Below are positions 55,974-64,000 of a DNA stretch of 64,000 nt, piece after piece. This DNA comes from Providencia sp. PROV188 (GTDB lineage: Bacteria > Pseudomonadota > Gammaproteobacteria > Enterobacterales > Enterobacteriaceae), in NCBI RefSeq assembly GCF_027595165.1, contig NZ_CP097291.1, positions 3,410,001 to 3,474,000 on the forward strand. Direction: 5' to 3'. The position numbers were made by a program, and so were the translations under genes. Position 1 is the first letter of the stretch. Each line of letters begins with the position of its first letter. The notes under the pieces were generated by a model. That model searched no databases. It saw nothing but the letters and a program-made list of their open reading frames with translations, and was not told the origin of the DNA.

Positions 55974-56357
55974 TTAACCCTGCACTGGCGTGCAAATTTC
56001 GATCAAAAAGCCATTTAGATCATGAACATAACCGATGGTTTGTCCCCAAGGCATCTCCTGCGCATCTTGTACCAACTTAGCACCTGCTTTAACCGCTTGA
56101 GCCAAAGCGTTTTCCACATTATCAGTCTCAAAAGCAAGTTCAAAAACAGGAGCATGCGGATTGGGAGCAACCGCGCCTTTACCTAGTTGGTTCATTAGTG
56201 CCAATGAAGAAAATGAAATCGTTGTGCTGCCAGTATCCAGCTCGCCATAATCACCACCTTCATGGAGAAAGGATTGTTTAAAACCAAAAGCTTGTTGGTA
56301 AAAATCGAGGGTTTTCTCTACATTCTCGACATACAAAATAGCATATTTGAATTTCAT
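55974..56357 (-). CDS. VOC-superfamily (glyoxalase/dioxygenase-like) protein
   Basis: A 127-aa vicinal oxygen chelate fold protein. Two beta-alpha-beta-beta-beta modules are visible: FKYAILYVENVEKTLDFYQQ with AFGFK, and VFELAFETDNVENALAQAVKAG, ending WGQTIGYVHDLNGFLIEI. The expected metal ligand near the N-terminus (His or Gln at the strand) is not obvious, so it may bind ligands without catalysis, as in antibiotic-binding relatives. It lies 40 bp downstream of a MarR gene on the same strand and is probably co-regulated. Confidence 0.83.
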   Translation of the reverse strand: MKFKYAILYVENVEKTLDFYQQAFGFKQSFLHEGGDYGELDTGSTTISFSSLALMNQLGKGAVAPNPHAPVFELAFETDNVENALAQAVKAGAKLVQDAQEMPWGQTIGYVHDLNGFLIEICTPVQG

Positions 56358-56397
56358 TATTTTCTCTCACGTCATAGGAAGTATTAGATAGGGAGTA

Positions 56398-56883
56398 TTA
56401 GGCTTTGTCGATATCAAATTGCTTGGCAATATCCACCAGCCATTTTCGGATCACTTTTTCATCAGACTCGCTCACTCCACTTAATAATCTATTTTCAGTG
56501 GATTTAACAGCACCTTTGCATTGAAGTAATAATGCTTTCCCTAATTGGGTTATTTCAATAATTTGGATCCGCCCATGCTCAGGGTGCGGCAACTTAGAGA
56601 TCATTCCCGCCTTTTCGAGGTTTTTCACAATCACACTCATGGTCTGCGGCGTTAATAATGATAGCCTCGCTAAATCAGCCCCTGAGGCTTTAGGATATTC
56701 TGCAACCATTAGCAACACAGAAAATTGAGGAAGCGTTACACCCACATCCTGCAAAACTTGTTCCATGCGAATACGATGAGCCGCGTGAGCCTGTCGCAGT
56801 AAATAGCCAATATGACCTGATTCCCCACGTTTGCCTTCCCCTATTTCAGGGATCATCGATGTATTAACTTTTGACTTGCGCAT
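56398..56883 (-). CDS. MarR-family transcriptional regulator
   Basis: A 161-aa winged-helix repressor. Landmarks are LRQAHAAHRIRMEQVLQDVG, the recognition region GADLARLSLLTPQTMSVIVK with NLEKAG, and the wing LPHPEHGRIQIIEITQLG. It is divergent from the AhpD-like gene and followed by the VOC gene. An inverted repeat just upstream of its start is a candidate operator. The family usually responds to phenolics or oxidants; the ligand is not known here. Confidence 0.88.
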   Translation of the reverse strand: MRKSKVNTSMIPEIGEGKRGESGHIGYLLRQAHAAHRIRMEQVLQDVGVTLPQFSVLLMVAEYPKASGADLARLSLLTPQTMSVIVKNLEKAGMISKLPHPEHGRIQIIEITQLGKALLLQCKGAVKSTENRLLSGVSESDEKVIRKWLVDIAKQFDIDKA

Positions 56884-56887
56884 AATG

Positions 56888-56919
56888 TAAGAATTCGAAT
56901 ATTATTATCAGAGTTCTTA
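56888..56919. promoter_or_regulatory. Inverted repeat between MarR and AhpD-like genes
   Basis: TAAGAATTC (56888-56896) and GAGTTCTTA (56911-56919) form an inverted repeat with one mismatch and a 14-bp AT-rich spacer. It occupies the short 58-bp divergent region, where a MarR dimer would block both promoters. Confidence 0.55.
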
Positions 56920-56941
56920 TATTATCTGTTTGGAGCACAGA

Positions 56942-57418
56942 ATGAAACCTGAAATTATTGGAAGAAGTGATTGGAATCAGTTTGAAAAAATCGCCCCTGA
57001 AGTCGTTGCTGCGATGGGAGAACTGGGAAAAGCCGTTAGCAATTCAGGGCTTGAAAAACCGCTCACTGAGTTACTGAAAATACGCGTTTCCCAAGTTAAC
57101 GGCTGTGCGTTTTGCTTGCAGTATCACTTAAACTTAGCCCGTAAATTAGGGATTGAAGCCGCTAAATTGGATCTTTTACCAACTTGGCGTGATGCCGGTA
57201 TTTATACTCCCCGCGAACAAGCGGCGCTTTCTTGGGCAGAATCACTAACGCTAATGGCTGCTCAGCATGTTTCTGATGATGTTTATCAAGCACTACAGAA
57301 TGAATTTACTGAATCCGAAATTGCGTTTCTAACCTCAGCGATTGGGGCGATTAACGCTTGGAACCGCATCGCGGGCGCTCTGCAATTTGCGCCACCAATT
57401 CCTAAATCGAGTTTGTAA
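56942..57418 (+). CDS. AhpD-like carboxymuconolactone decarboxylase-family protein
   Basis: A 158-aa all-helical protein starting at the ATG at 56942, with GGAG 6 nt upstream. The AhpD core is LKIRVSQVNGCAFCLQYHLN, whose CxxC plus distal His form a redox-active site. Further segments are YTPREQAALSWAESLT and AIGAINAWNRIAGAL. Such proteins act as alkylhydroperoxidase-type thiol peroxidases or stress proteins; the gamma-carboxymuconolactone decarboxylase activity of the family name is unlikely here. Divergent MarR control fits an oxidative or electrophile response. Confidence 0.87.
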   Translation: MKPEIIGRSDWNQFEKIAPEVVAAMGELGKAVSNSGLEKPLTELLKIRVSQVNGCAFCLQYHLNLARKLGIEAAKLDLLPTWRDAGIYTPREQAALSWAESLTLMAAQHVSDDVYQALQNEFTESEIAFLTSAIGAINAWNRIAGALQFAPPIPKSSL

Positions 57419-57425
57419 AATCGTG

Positions 57426-57455
57426 CATCCCAAGGTGAATATCGCCCTTGGGATG
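57426..57455. terminator. Convergent terminator hairpin
   Basis: Ten-bp stem CATCCCAAGG/CCTTGGGATG with a 10-nt loop, located between the convergent AhpD-like and ABC permease genes. Weak T-content on both sides. Confidence 0.7.
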
Positions 57456-57460
57456 GTTGA

Positions 57461-59116
57461 TTAACGGCTATACCGCTGCTGAATAAATTGCGCGCACAGC
57501 ATCAAGGTTAAGCTTATCAATACTGCCAGACAGGCCATCGCCATACCGCTGCCGATGGAACCTTGCTCAAACTGGCGCCAAACAAAAATCGACACGGTTT
57601 GCATACCCGCAGGCGCCAGTAACAACGAGGAAACCAGCTCTCGTGATGCCACCGCAAACACCAACATCATCGCCGCCACTAAACTCGGTAAAACCAACGG
57701 AAATAAAATCAGTCTCAGTGACGTCATTAACCCTGCGCCATGAACCCGTGCCGCATCGGATAAACTGCCGCCAATTTGCGTGAATGCCGCACTGCAATAA
57801 CGCACGGGATAAGGCAGTAATAAGCAACTATAAGCGAGCAATAAAATTCCCCAAGTATGATAAGGCGTGATGGGCCAAAACGGTTGATTCCACGCCAAAA
57901 TAAGCCCCACTGCGACCACAATGCCGGGAATGGCAATTGGCAGCAATGAAAGCCCATCCAGTAAGGCTGCTCCACGGATCCGCTGCGCGACGACCAGCCA
58001 TGCACATAAAAAACCCAATATCCCCGTCAATATCGCTGTTGCCGTTGCGAGAGAAACGCTCGTCAATAAGGCGTCGAGGGCTTCCGTATGGCTATTTAAT
58101 AGCCCAGAAAAATGCCGGAGCGTTAGGTTATCCAGCGTCAATCCGCCAGAAACCGTATTGGAAAATGCCGTGCCAAACATAGCCAGTAACGGCATGCCAA
58201 CCGCGCAAAGCGCCACGAAAGAAAACAAACACACCACGGGAATACGCCAAATACCCAATGAGCGTGTCACCAATGCCGCGGCTTTGCCCGTATTCGTCGC
58301 CACATTGCGCCCAGATACTAACGAACGCTGTAAGGTGTAAGCCAGTAGCGCCAAACTGGCTAATACCAATGACAGCGATGCCGCTCCCGGTAAATCTATC
58401 GGCCAATCGGCAAGACGCTGCTCGATATCCGTTGTCAGAACCCGAATACCATTCGGCGAGCCAATCGCTGCGGGGATCCCATACTCTTCAATCGCTAAAG
58501 TGAAGACCAGCAATAAACCAGCGGCAATCGAGGGCAAAGAGAGAGGCAATGTCACTCGCATAAATGCCTGCCATGCGGATGCCCCATGAACTTGCGCCAC
58601 ATCCGCCAGCCGGTTGCCATTCGCAGCCATGCTGCGAGAGACCGCAAAGTAAAGAACGGGAAATAAATTCAATGACATAATCACCACCATTCCCCCAAGG
58701 GAAAATAGCGCGCTGCCGGGGCTAATACCAAATAATTGCTGAGAATAACCATTCGGTTGCAAGGTTAACATCCATGAAAGCCCTGCAATATACGGTGGAA
58801 TTAAAAATGGGATCAAAAATAGTAAGTCCCAAATACGGGCAAAAGGCAGGTTAAATAACCCACGTAAAGCCCCTAATGGAATGGCTATCACGGCACTCAC
58901 CAGCGCCACACCTAAACCCAGTAAAAGCGTATTTTGCAGTAAATTTGCCAGTTCCGGTTCATTAAATAGATGGATAATCGGTTGAAAAATTTGGCTGGAA
59001 TCCCCTTGTCCAAAATGCGGAAATAGCGCTTGTAACACAATAAAACTCAAGGGAATAATCACTAAAATCGCCAAGGCGATTAAGATCGAGAATGGCAATA
59101 AACGACGAGTCATCAT
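57461..59116 (-). CDS. Fused ABC importer permease (FbpB/ThiP-like, two BPD domains)
   Basis: A 551-aa membrane protein with two binding-protein-dependent permease halves fused, about twelve helices. Each half has a coupling loop: DVAQVHGASAWQAFMRVTLPL and DAARVHGAGLMTSLRLILFPL. Fused permeases of this type serve Fe3+ (FbpB, SfuB), thiamine (ThiP), sugar phosphate (AfuB) and aminoethylphosphonate systems. It is the last gene of a three-gene importer operon. The substrate is not settled by this protein. Confidence 0.87.
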   Translation of the reverse strand: MMTRRLLPFSILIALAILVIIPLSFIVLQALFPHFGQGDSSQIFQPIIHLFNEPELANLLQNTLLLGLGVALVSAVIAIPLGALRGLFNLPFARIWDLLFLIPFLIPPYIAGLSWMLTLQPNGYSQQLFGISPGSALFSLGGMVVIMSLNLFPVLYFAVSRSMAANGNRLADVAQVHGASAWQAFMRVTLPLSLPSIAAGLLLVFTLAIEEYGIPAAIGSPNGIRVLTTDIEQRLADWPIDLPGAASLSLVLASLALLAYTLQRSLVSGRNVATNTGKAAALVTRSLGIWRIPVVCLFSFVALCAVGMPLLAMFGTAFSNTVSGGLTLDNLTLRHFSGLLNSHTEALDALLTSVSLATATAILTGILGFLCAWLVVAQRIRGAALLDGLSLLPIAIPGIVVAVGLILAWNQPFWPITPYHTWGILLLAYSCLLLPYPVRYCSAAFTQIGGSLSDAARVHGAGLMTSLRLILFPLVLPSLVAAMMLVFAVASRELVSSLLLAPAGMQTVSIFVWRQFEQGSIGSGMAMACLAVLISLTLMLCAQFIQQRYSR

Positions 59117-59175
59117 CAGAAAATCAGCTCCTGCTGGGTCGCTAATGCCACCCAGCGGCGAGGAAGAGAAAACCG

Positions 59176-60174
59176 TTAGCGGAAAATCCCACTAAAGCGA
59201 GATAACACGCTGCTGCGCTCTGCACTATCAGTGGTCGGTTCTGGCAACAGTGTTAACGTCGAAAAATCAGGGCGCTTACCGGCAACATCCATTCTGGCTG
59301 GCATCAACCAGGCATCTGCCACGATTTTCTGGCCTTCAGGGGAGAGCACGTAATCAATAAAAGCCTTGGCTTCATTTTGCTGTTTACTGCTATTTAAAAT
59401 CATCATTGGACGTGGTGCGATGGCCGTTCCGCTGCTTGGGAAAATCACCTCGATGGATTCACCTTCCGCGATGCTACCATAAGCCACATAGTCGACTGCA
59501 CCAAATACAGCCGCTTTTGCTCCTTGCAACACAGGCGTTAACGCTTGCGCATTCGGACCAGAAATCACCATGCCGTTGGCTTTTAATTCAGAGAATAGTG
59601 TCCATGCGGCTTCTGGTTTCGCATTCTGTAATCCCAACAATAAGTCTAACGATGCCCCTGACAATGCCGGGTCTGGCATGGTGACTTTATCCTTAAAGAC
59701 GGGCTGCGCTAAATCTGCCCAGTCCGTTGGTTTCGGCGTGCCACTTTTACTGTTCCAAACGATCCCCAATGCGGAGATCCCTTGCGCCACATAGTATGGC
59801 GTTTTAAATTGCGCAGGCACTTTTTCGGCATTCGGGCTTTCATACGCCAGTAACCAACCTTTTTGTTGAAGGTCTACCGCGGTATCCCATGAAGCAGAGA
59901 TCAAGACATCCGCACGCGGGTTGGCTTGTTCCGCCTCTAAGCGCGCCATCACTTTACCTGTCGTAGCCTGAAAAACATCCACTTTCACGCCCGTTTGCTT
60001 TTCATACCCTGCCGCTAACTGTTTTGCCATCGCCCCTGGACCTGCGGTATAGACGGTCAATGCCTGGGAAGAAACGGAAAATAGTGCACAGGATAATCCT
60101 AAACTCATTGCGATACCTTTCATGGAAAAATGGTTTGATAACATTAGCTTTTGCATAACAGAGTCTCTCTTCAT
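59176..60174 (-). CDS. ABC importer periplasmic binding protein (Fbp/AfuA-like), substrate unknown
   Basis: A 332-aa precursor whose Sec signal (IAMSLGLSCALFSVSSQA) follows a 17-residue leader. The first ATG overlaps the ATPase stop by 4 bp; starts at 60156 or 60123 are alternatives. The mature part is a type II binding fold with LTVYTAGPGAMAKQLAAGYE, TGKVMARLEAEQANPRADV and SALGIVWNSKSGTPKPTDW. The adjacent tyrosine pair that binds Fe3+ in FbpA is not seen where expected (VDYVAYGSI instead). Iron binding is therefore doubtful and a phosphorylated or other anionic substrate is possible. Confidence 0.82.
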   Translation of the reverse strand: MKRDSVMQKLMLSNHFSMKGIAMSLGLSCALFSVSSQALTVYTAGPGAMAKQLAAGYEKQTGVKVDVFQATTGKVMARLEAEQANPRADVLISASWDTAVDLQQKGWLLAYESPNAEKVPAQFKTPYYVAQGISALGIVWNSKSGTPKPTDWADLAQPVFKDKVTMPDPALSGASLDLLLGLQNAKPEAAWTLFSELKANGMVISGPNAQALTPVLQGAKAAVFGAVDYVAYGSIAEGESIEVIFPSSGTAIAPRPMMILNSSKQQNEAKAFIDYVLSPEGQKIVADAWLMPARMDVAGKRPDFSTLTLLPEPTTDSAERSSVLSRFSGIFR

Positions 60175-60923
60175 AAGGTGGTCAAACTGTCTATTTTGCC
60201 GTTTTGGATATGGGCAATTTGATGCGCCAATGCATGGGCTTCAGCCGGATCGTGCGTGACATAAACGGCGGTAATTTCTAGTGAACGAAGTAACTGCGCC
60301 ATCTCATCACACAGAGCACGGCGCAAGGCAACATCGAGGTTAGAAAGGGGTTCATCAAACAGTAAAATTTCAGGTTCCGCGATAATGGCGCGGGCTAATG
60401 CCACCCGTTGCTGCTGTCCGCCTGAAAGGTCGGCAGGTTTACGCTTAGCAAACCCCGCTAATCCAACCCGCTCTAAGGCTTGGTTCACCCTATCCTCTAT
60501 CGCTTGACTCGCCACTTTGCGCATACGTAAAGGAAATGCCACGTTCTGAAATACGGTCATGTGCGGCCAAAGTGCATAATCTTGAAACACCATACCGAGA
60601 TTGCGCTGTTCCGGCGGGACAAGTCTCTGGGAACTTGCGACCAGCTTTTTATTCAAGAAAATCTCACCTGAGCTTGGTTGCAATAACCCCGCTAACAGCT
60701 TCAATAAGGTACTTTTACCGCAACCAGAGGGACCTAATAGCGCTAAGATAGAGCCTTTTGCAACAGTCAGATCAATCCCATCCAACACCGTTTGATGAGC
60801 AAAAATTTGAGAGAGTTTGTGAATAGAAATCATCGGATGCTGCGAAGCAAATTGCGCATTCGCTGCGTTAGCTTTTTGAAAAGCATCCTGACTCCCATTC
60901 AATGAAGAGAGTGCATTTAACAT
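60171..60923 (-). CDS. ABC importer ATPase (FbpC-like)
   Basis: A 250-aa ATPase. Walker A is [13 protein letters not shown]-loop [13 protein letters not shown], signature [15 protein letters not shown] and Walker [13 protein letters not shown]. An N-terminal leader of about 30 residues (from [13 protein letters not shown]) precedes the domain; the first ATG is kept because GAGGATAA lies upstream, though the ATG before ISIHKL is possible. It lacks the C-terminal regulatory domain of full-length FbpC/PotA (about 350 aa). First gene of the operon, coupled to the binding protein by a 4-bp overlap. Confidence 0.87.
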   Translation of the reverse strand: MLNALSSLNGSQDAFQKANAANAQFASQHPMISIHKLSQIFAHQTVLDGIDLTVAKGSILALLGPSGCGKSTLLKLLAGLLQPSSGEIFLNKKLVASSQRLVPPEQRNLGMVFQDYALWPHMTVFQNVAFPLRMRKVASQAIEDRVNQALERVGLAGFAKRKPADLSGGQQQRVALARAIIAEPEILLFDEPLSNLDVALRRALCDEMAQLLRSLEITAVYVTHDPAEAHALAHQIAHIQNGKIDSLTTL

Positions 60924-61050
60924 ACATTGTTATCCTCTTTGGGACTTAATCGTTATCGAGGATGCTACGAAAGGAATGGGTCAGTGAGATGACAAATTTA
61001 TGATGGAATAATGACAGGGCGAATAATACTGGCGGAATTATTAATAGTAT

Positions 61051-61088
61051 AAATAAAACAGGAAAGGATGAGTCTTTTCACCCTTCCC
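61051..61088 (-). terminator. Terminator of the OlsF-type gene
   Basis: Read on the minus strand, GGGAAGGGTGA pairs with TCATCCTTTCC (two G-U pairs) around a short loop, followed by TGTTTTATTT. It starts 7 bp after the stop codon. Confidence 0.75.
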
Positions 61089-61094
61089 GTCATT

Positions 61095-62813
61095 TTATTC
61101 AGTCGTCGATTGCGCTTGATGGACTGCAATATAACGCTGATAACGCTGCGGTTTTAAGCGGCTTAAATCCACCAAAACTAAACCGTCGATGCAGTCGTTG
61201 AACGCAGGGTCGGTACCAAAATCAATAAACTGCACCCCACCTGGCTCACACAGCTCGGTGTACTGTTTATACAGCGTCGGAATAGAGCAGCCAATATTGC
61301 TCAGTAAGCTTTTTAGCTTCACCAAATCTTCTTGGTAATTATTACCATCAAACTGAGCTAAAACCTGTGGTAGTGATGCCGGGTAAGGCTTACGAGATTG
61401 CGCCATTGCCAACTCAGAGGAAAAATAGAGGCGATAAAATGCAATCAGTAAATCACGCGCAGCAACGGGCATGCTTCCAGAGATAGACACTGGACCAAAT
61501 AGATAACGATATTGCGGATACTTCGCTAAATACGCGCCAATACCTAACCAAAGATAATCTAAGCCGCGTTTGCCCCAATAGGCAGGCTGAATAAAACTGC
61601 GCCCTAACTCAATCCCTTGAGCCAAAATAGGCATCATGTCTTGGTTATAGTGGAACAGGCTATTACTGTAGATCCCCTCTAACCCTTTTTTCTCTAGCTG
61701 CTGCTCCGTCGGCACAAATCGGTATGCGCCCACCACTTCTAAATCCTCTTCATCCCATAAAATAAGATGGTAATAATCGTCATCGAAACTATCGAGATCA
61801 CGGCGTCGACCGGAGCCTTCCCCCACCGCGCGAAATGCGATTTCCCGCAATCGTCCTAGCTCACGTAAAATTGGCGTTCGCTCTTCTTGCTGACGCTGAT
61901 AAAGGTAAATAATTTTACCATCGGGAGTCACGCCTAGTTGCTCACAAGCCGCTAAAGCCTTTTTCAGTTCAATACGATCTTCGGGTAACGCGATTGGGGC
62001 TTCACAGGTAAACAGCCCCGCTTTTCCTTTACCTAGCAGATACACATGACGACGAAATCGCTCTGCCAGCTCATTATCATTCGTTCGCCCGTCATACCAT
62101 TGAGAAAACGGGATGCGCCCACCGATACGTAATTTGATGCGATTATTGCGCTGCTTGAACATTTCGTTCACCAGCATCAAAGCCGATAGTGGCTTATACA
62201 CCAAGGATGTTGTGTAGAACAGCAGGCTGTTACGAGCTTGCACATGCACAGGAACAATCGGTGCGCGAGATTTGGCGGCTAAACGTAAAAAACCCGTGCG
62301 CCAATGGCAATCACTAATGCCTTTCGTGCTCCAGCGAGATACTTCCCCCGCAGGGAAAACAACCAAAGCTCCTTGGTTATCAAGATGAGATTGCATACCG
62401 ACGACTTGCTGGCGGTTGGTGCGGTTGCCAACATTATCAACAGGAATAAATAAGCTTTGAAGTGGCTCAAGGTAACTGAGCATTTGATTGGCAACGATTT
62501 TGACATCTGGTCGAACCGTTGCGACTGCGCGTAAAATGGCGAGCCCATCAAGAGAGCCAATCGGATGATTTGCAACAAATAAGACCGGACCTTGGCTTGG
62601 GATGTTTTCTAAATCCCCGTCGCCTAATTCGCAACGGACATTCAAATCATTCATAAATTGCTCGACAAGATCGAGCCCTTTTAGATGTGGGTAATCTTCA
62701 GCAAGCTGCTGGAAATCTCTTTCATGTAGTAAACGCTTTAATAATTTCCGTTTCCAAGCGGGCAGTGTTTGCTGCGGAAAAGCACTTTCCAGTAAAGCAT
62801 CAACACTAAACAT
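61095..62813 (-). CDS. olsF: Bifunctional ornithine lipid synthase-like acyltransferase (OlsF type)
   Basis: A 572-aa protein with two acyltransferase domains. Residues about 60-270 form a PlsC/OlsA-like O-acyltransferase with the catalytic box ANHPIGSLDG and the acceptor motif FPAGEVSRWS. Residues about 290-560 form a GNAT-like OlsB domain (IAFRAVGEGSGRRRDLDSFD, GAYRFVPTEQQ, MPVAARDLLIAFYRLYF). OlsF of Serratia has this order and length and makes ornithine lipids alone: N-acylation of ornithine by the C-domain, O-acylation by the N-domain. Many databases call such proteins lysophospholipid acyltransferase or hemolysin-like. Monocistronic, with its own terminator. Confidence 0.78.
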   Translation of the reverse strand: MFSVDALLESAFPQQTLPAWKRKLLKRLLHERDFQQLAEDYPHLKGLDLVEQFMNDLNVRCELGDGDLENIPSQGPVLFVANHPIGSLDGLAILRAVATVRPDVKIVANQMLSYLEPLQSLFIPVDNVGNRTNRQQVVGMQSHLDNQGALVVFPAGEVSRWSTKGISDCHWRTGFLRLAAKSRAPIVPVHVQARNSLLFYTTSLVYKPLSALMLVNEMFKQRNNRIKLRIGGRIPFSQWYDGRTNDNELAERFRRHVYLLGKGKAGLFTCEAPIALPEDRIELKKALAACEQLGVTPDGKIIYLYQRQQEERTPILRELGRLREIAFRAVGEGSGRRRDLDSFDDDYYHLILWDEEDLEVVGAYRFVPTEQQLEKKGLEGIYSNSLFHYNQDMMPILAQGIELGRSFIQPAYWGKRGLDYLWLGIGAYLAKYPQYRYLFGPVSISGSMPVAARDLLIAFYRLYFSSELAMAQSRKPYPASLPQVLAQFDGNNYQEDLVKLKSLLSNIGCSIPTLYKQYTELCEPGGVQFIDFGTDPAFNDCIDGLVLVDLSRLKPQRYQRYIAVHQAQSTTE

Positions 62814-62926
62814 AATGAAGTCCTCTCACATGCGCGTTATTGGCAAATTTAAGTCATAATAATGACGAATAAATAACCACTTTGTGACAAGATTATGAAA
62901 TAAATTATGCAAGAACTATACGTCAT

Positions 62927-62946
62927 TGTCCGAGAAACCCTCGACA
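62927..62946. promoter_or_regulatory. Imperfect inverted repeat, candidate FhlA-type upstream site
   Basis: TGTCCGAG and CTCGACA are inverted copies differing by one base deletion, separated by 5 bp. They lie about 100 bp upstream of the sigma-54 promoter, the distance expected of an enhancer-binding activator such as FhlA. Whether the sequence matches true FhlA sites was not verified. Confidence 0.4.
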
Positions 62947-63047
62947 CTTTTGACGATTTCCTCTCCATTTAGCTTTTGTTTACTTTTCACCTAAAAATAT
63001 TTTCTTTTTATTCAGTTAATTACAAATTCAATCTCCGCTAAAAAAAC

Positions 63048-63063
63048 TGGCACAAACCCTGCA
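63048..63063 (+). promoter_or_regulatory. Sigma-54 promoter of fdhF
   Basis: TGGCACAAACCCTGCA has the invariant GG and GC dinucleotides 10 nt apart (-24/-12 elements), matching the consensus TGGCAC-N5-TTGC closely. It lies about 55 bp upstream of the fdhF start. In E. coli fdhF is also sigma-54 dependent and activated by FhlA with formate. Confidence 0.88.
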
Positions 63064-63118
63064 TTAGCTCTCTTGAAAGAGCGGGAAACCGCTACACAAA
63101 AATAGAGGAGCAATGTTG

Positions 63119-64000
63119 ATGGAAAAAGTCATCACCGTCTGCCCGTATTGCGCCTCAGGCTGTAAAATCAACCTGAAGGTGGAGAACGGGAAGATCATTG
63201 GCGCAGAAGGCGCAAATGGTCACACAAATGAAGGGGAACTTTGCCTGAAAGGTTACTATGGCTGGGACTTCATTCATGACACGAAAATTTTAACGCCGCG
63301 TTTAAAAAACCCGATGATCCGCCGTCAGCGTGGTGGCAAATTAGAGGTCGTTTCTTGGGAGGAAGCCATTGAATTTGCAAGCTCCCGTTTATTAGCCATC
63401 AAAGAAAAATATGGTCCAAAAGCCATCATGACGACAGGTTCTTCCCGCGGTCCGGGTAACGAAGCTAACTTCGTGATGCAAAAATTTGTTCGTGCAGCGG
63501 TCGGTAGTAACAATATCGACTGCTGTGCTCGTGTCTGACACGGCCCTTCGGTTGCAGGTCTGCAGCGTTCGGTCGGTAATGGCGCAATGAGCAACTCAAT
63601 TGTTGAAATTGAGGATACCAAATGTATTTTTGTCTTCGGTTATAACGCCGCGGACTCACACCCTATTGTCGCTCGCCGGATATTAAAAGCGAAAGAAAAA
63701 GGGGCACAAATTATTGTCTGCGACCCGCGTTATATTGAAACCGCGCGTATTGCAGATATTCACTTACCACTGAAAAATGGTTCGAATATCGCGTTATTGA
63801 ATGCGTTAGCCTACGTTATCATCGAGGAAAATCTGTATGACCATGCCTTTATCGAGGCACATACCGACAAATTCGACGAATATCGTGCATTAGTGGCGCC
63901 GTATACCCCTGAGTCGGTTGAAGAGATCACAGGCATCAAAGCTGAAGATATTCGCAGAACCGCACGGATGTACGCTAAAGCTGAAAATGCCACCATTTTA
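63119..64000 (+). CDS. fdhF: Formate dehydrogenase H, selenocysteine-containing, partial (3' end outside window)
   Basis: The first 294 codons are visible. The start is at the ATG at 63119 (MEKVITVCPYCASGC), two codons after another ATG; spacing to AGAGGAG favours it. The N-terminal [4Fe-4S] binding motif is CPYCASGCKI with a distal ELCLKGYYGWD. An in-frame TGA at 63536-63538 is codon 140 and is flanked by CCARV and HGPSVAGLQ, exactly where E. coli FdhF has selenocysteine 140, so it is read as Sec. The frame then stays open to the window end with FdhF-like sequence (GNGAMSNSIVEIE, FGYNAADSHPIVA). It oxidises formate to CO2, feeding the formate hydrogenlyase complex. Confidence 0.96.
63536..63575 (+). 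promoter_or_regulatory. Bacterial SECIS element of fdhF
   Basis: Immediately after the UGA lies a hairpin-forming stretch. Its apical part TTGCAGGTCTGCA (63552-63564) keeps the GGTCT loop contacted by SelB and is almost the same as in E. coli fdhF. The lower stem carries changes (GCGTTC in place of CCAATC). It directs selenocysteine insertion at codon 140. Confidence 0.9.

Larger units (their letters stand above)
62814..63118. other. Divergent control region of olsF and fdhF
   Basis: A 305-bp gap carrying a sigma-54 promoter for fdhF (63048-63063) and an upstream imperfect inverted repeat (62927-62946), and presumably a separate promoter for the acyltransferase gene. The ribosome site of fdhF is AGAGGAG at 63104-63110. 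The rest is AT-rich. Confidence 0.6.

Noticed and set aside
59176..60923. Confident ferric iron (fbpABC/sfuABC) assignment
   Set aside because: The tyrosine pair that binds Fe3+ is not visible and the ATPase is short; the substrate is left open.
63119..63538. fdhF as a pseudogene truncated at codon 140
   Set aside because: The TGA is at the selenocysteine position, is followed by a SECIS element, and the frame continues intact to the window end.

Overview
The window reads as chromosome of a Morganellaceae enterobacterium, most likely Providencia. The pointers are a Proteeae-type membrane L-amino acid deaminase, a long-form (type II) choline TMA-lyase in a GRM2-type microcompartment operon, enterobacterial potABCD and glgBXCAP operons, and a selenocysteine formate dehydrogenase H. 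This assignment is inference from gene content; no rRNA or other taxonomic marker is present. I saw no tRNA, CRISPR array, insertion sequence or prophage.

Layout. 1-1.0 kb: a truncated AraC-type regulator and csaA. 1.2-12.3 kb (minus strand): a choline-degrading bacterial microcompartment operon. In transcription order it has three near-identical hexameric shell proteins, acylating aldehyde dehydrogenase, pentameric vertex protein, alcohol dehydrogenase, choline TMA-lyase CutC, its activase CutD, a tailed shell protein, PduL-type phosphotransacylase, an unrecognised flavoprotein-like protein and two SMR transporters. 12.3-14.2 kb: a 620-bp regulatory gap with a helically phased direct repeat, then a ToxR/CadC-like membrane regulator with a FidL-like partner. 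14.3-15.7 kb: a TetR regulator with an 18-bp palindrome, divergent from an FMN reductase. 15.8-19.7 kb: the polyamine importer potABCD. 20.5-24.4 kb: class I fumarase, a Tat-exported agmatine deiminase-like enzyme and a divergent LysR regulator. 24.4-25.8 kb: an exported polysaccharide deacetylase.

26.1-35.4 kb: a pentulose module made of AraD-type epimerase, a divergent DeoR-family regulator, an RbsB-type binding protein, ABC ATPase, two permeases, a UlaE-type 3-epimerase and a LyxK-type kinase. Together they would import a sugar and run L-xylulose to L-xylulose-5-P to L-ribulose-5-P to D-xylulose-5-P. 36.4-38.4 kb: L-amino acid deaminase followed by a secreted RidA-family protein, an apparent imine-producing and imine-hydrolysing pair in the periplasm. 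38.6-40.1 kb: an unknown two-helix membrane protein. 40.1-43.8 kb: a VctPDGC/FatB-type siderophore ABC importer with a Fur-box candidate. 44.0-55.2 kb: a GH13 alpha-glucosidase and the glycogen operon glgB-glgX-glgC-glgA-glgP. 55.3-57.4 kb: a small acidic protein, a VOC protein, a MarR regulator and a divergent AhpD-like protein. 57.5-60.9 kb: an Fbp-like ABC importer of undetermined substrate. 61.1-62.8 kb: a two-domain acyltransferase that looks like ornithine lipid synthase OlsF. 62.8-64.0 kb: sigma-54 promoter, start and selenocysteine insertion signal of fdhF, cut by the window end.

The strongest leads are the deaminase plus periplasmic RidA pair, the internally duplicated CutC with its shell and SMR genes, the repeat arrays at the pentulose regulator, and the OlsF-type bifunctional acyltransferase. 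All are sequence-based calls made without database searches.
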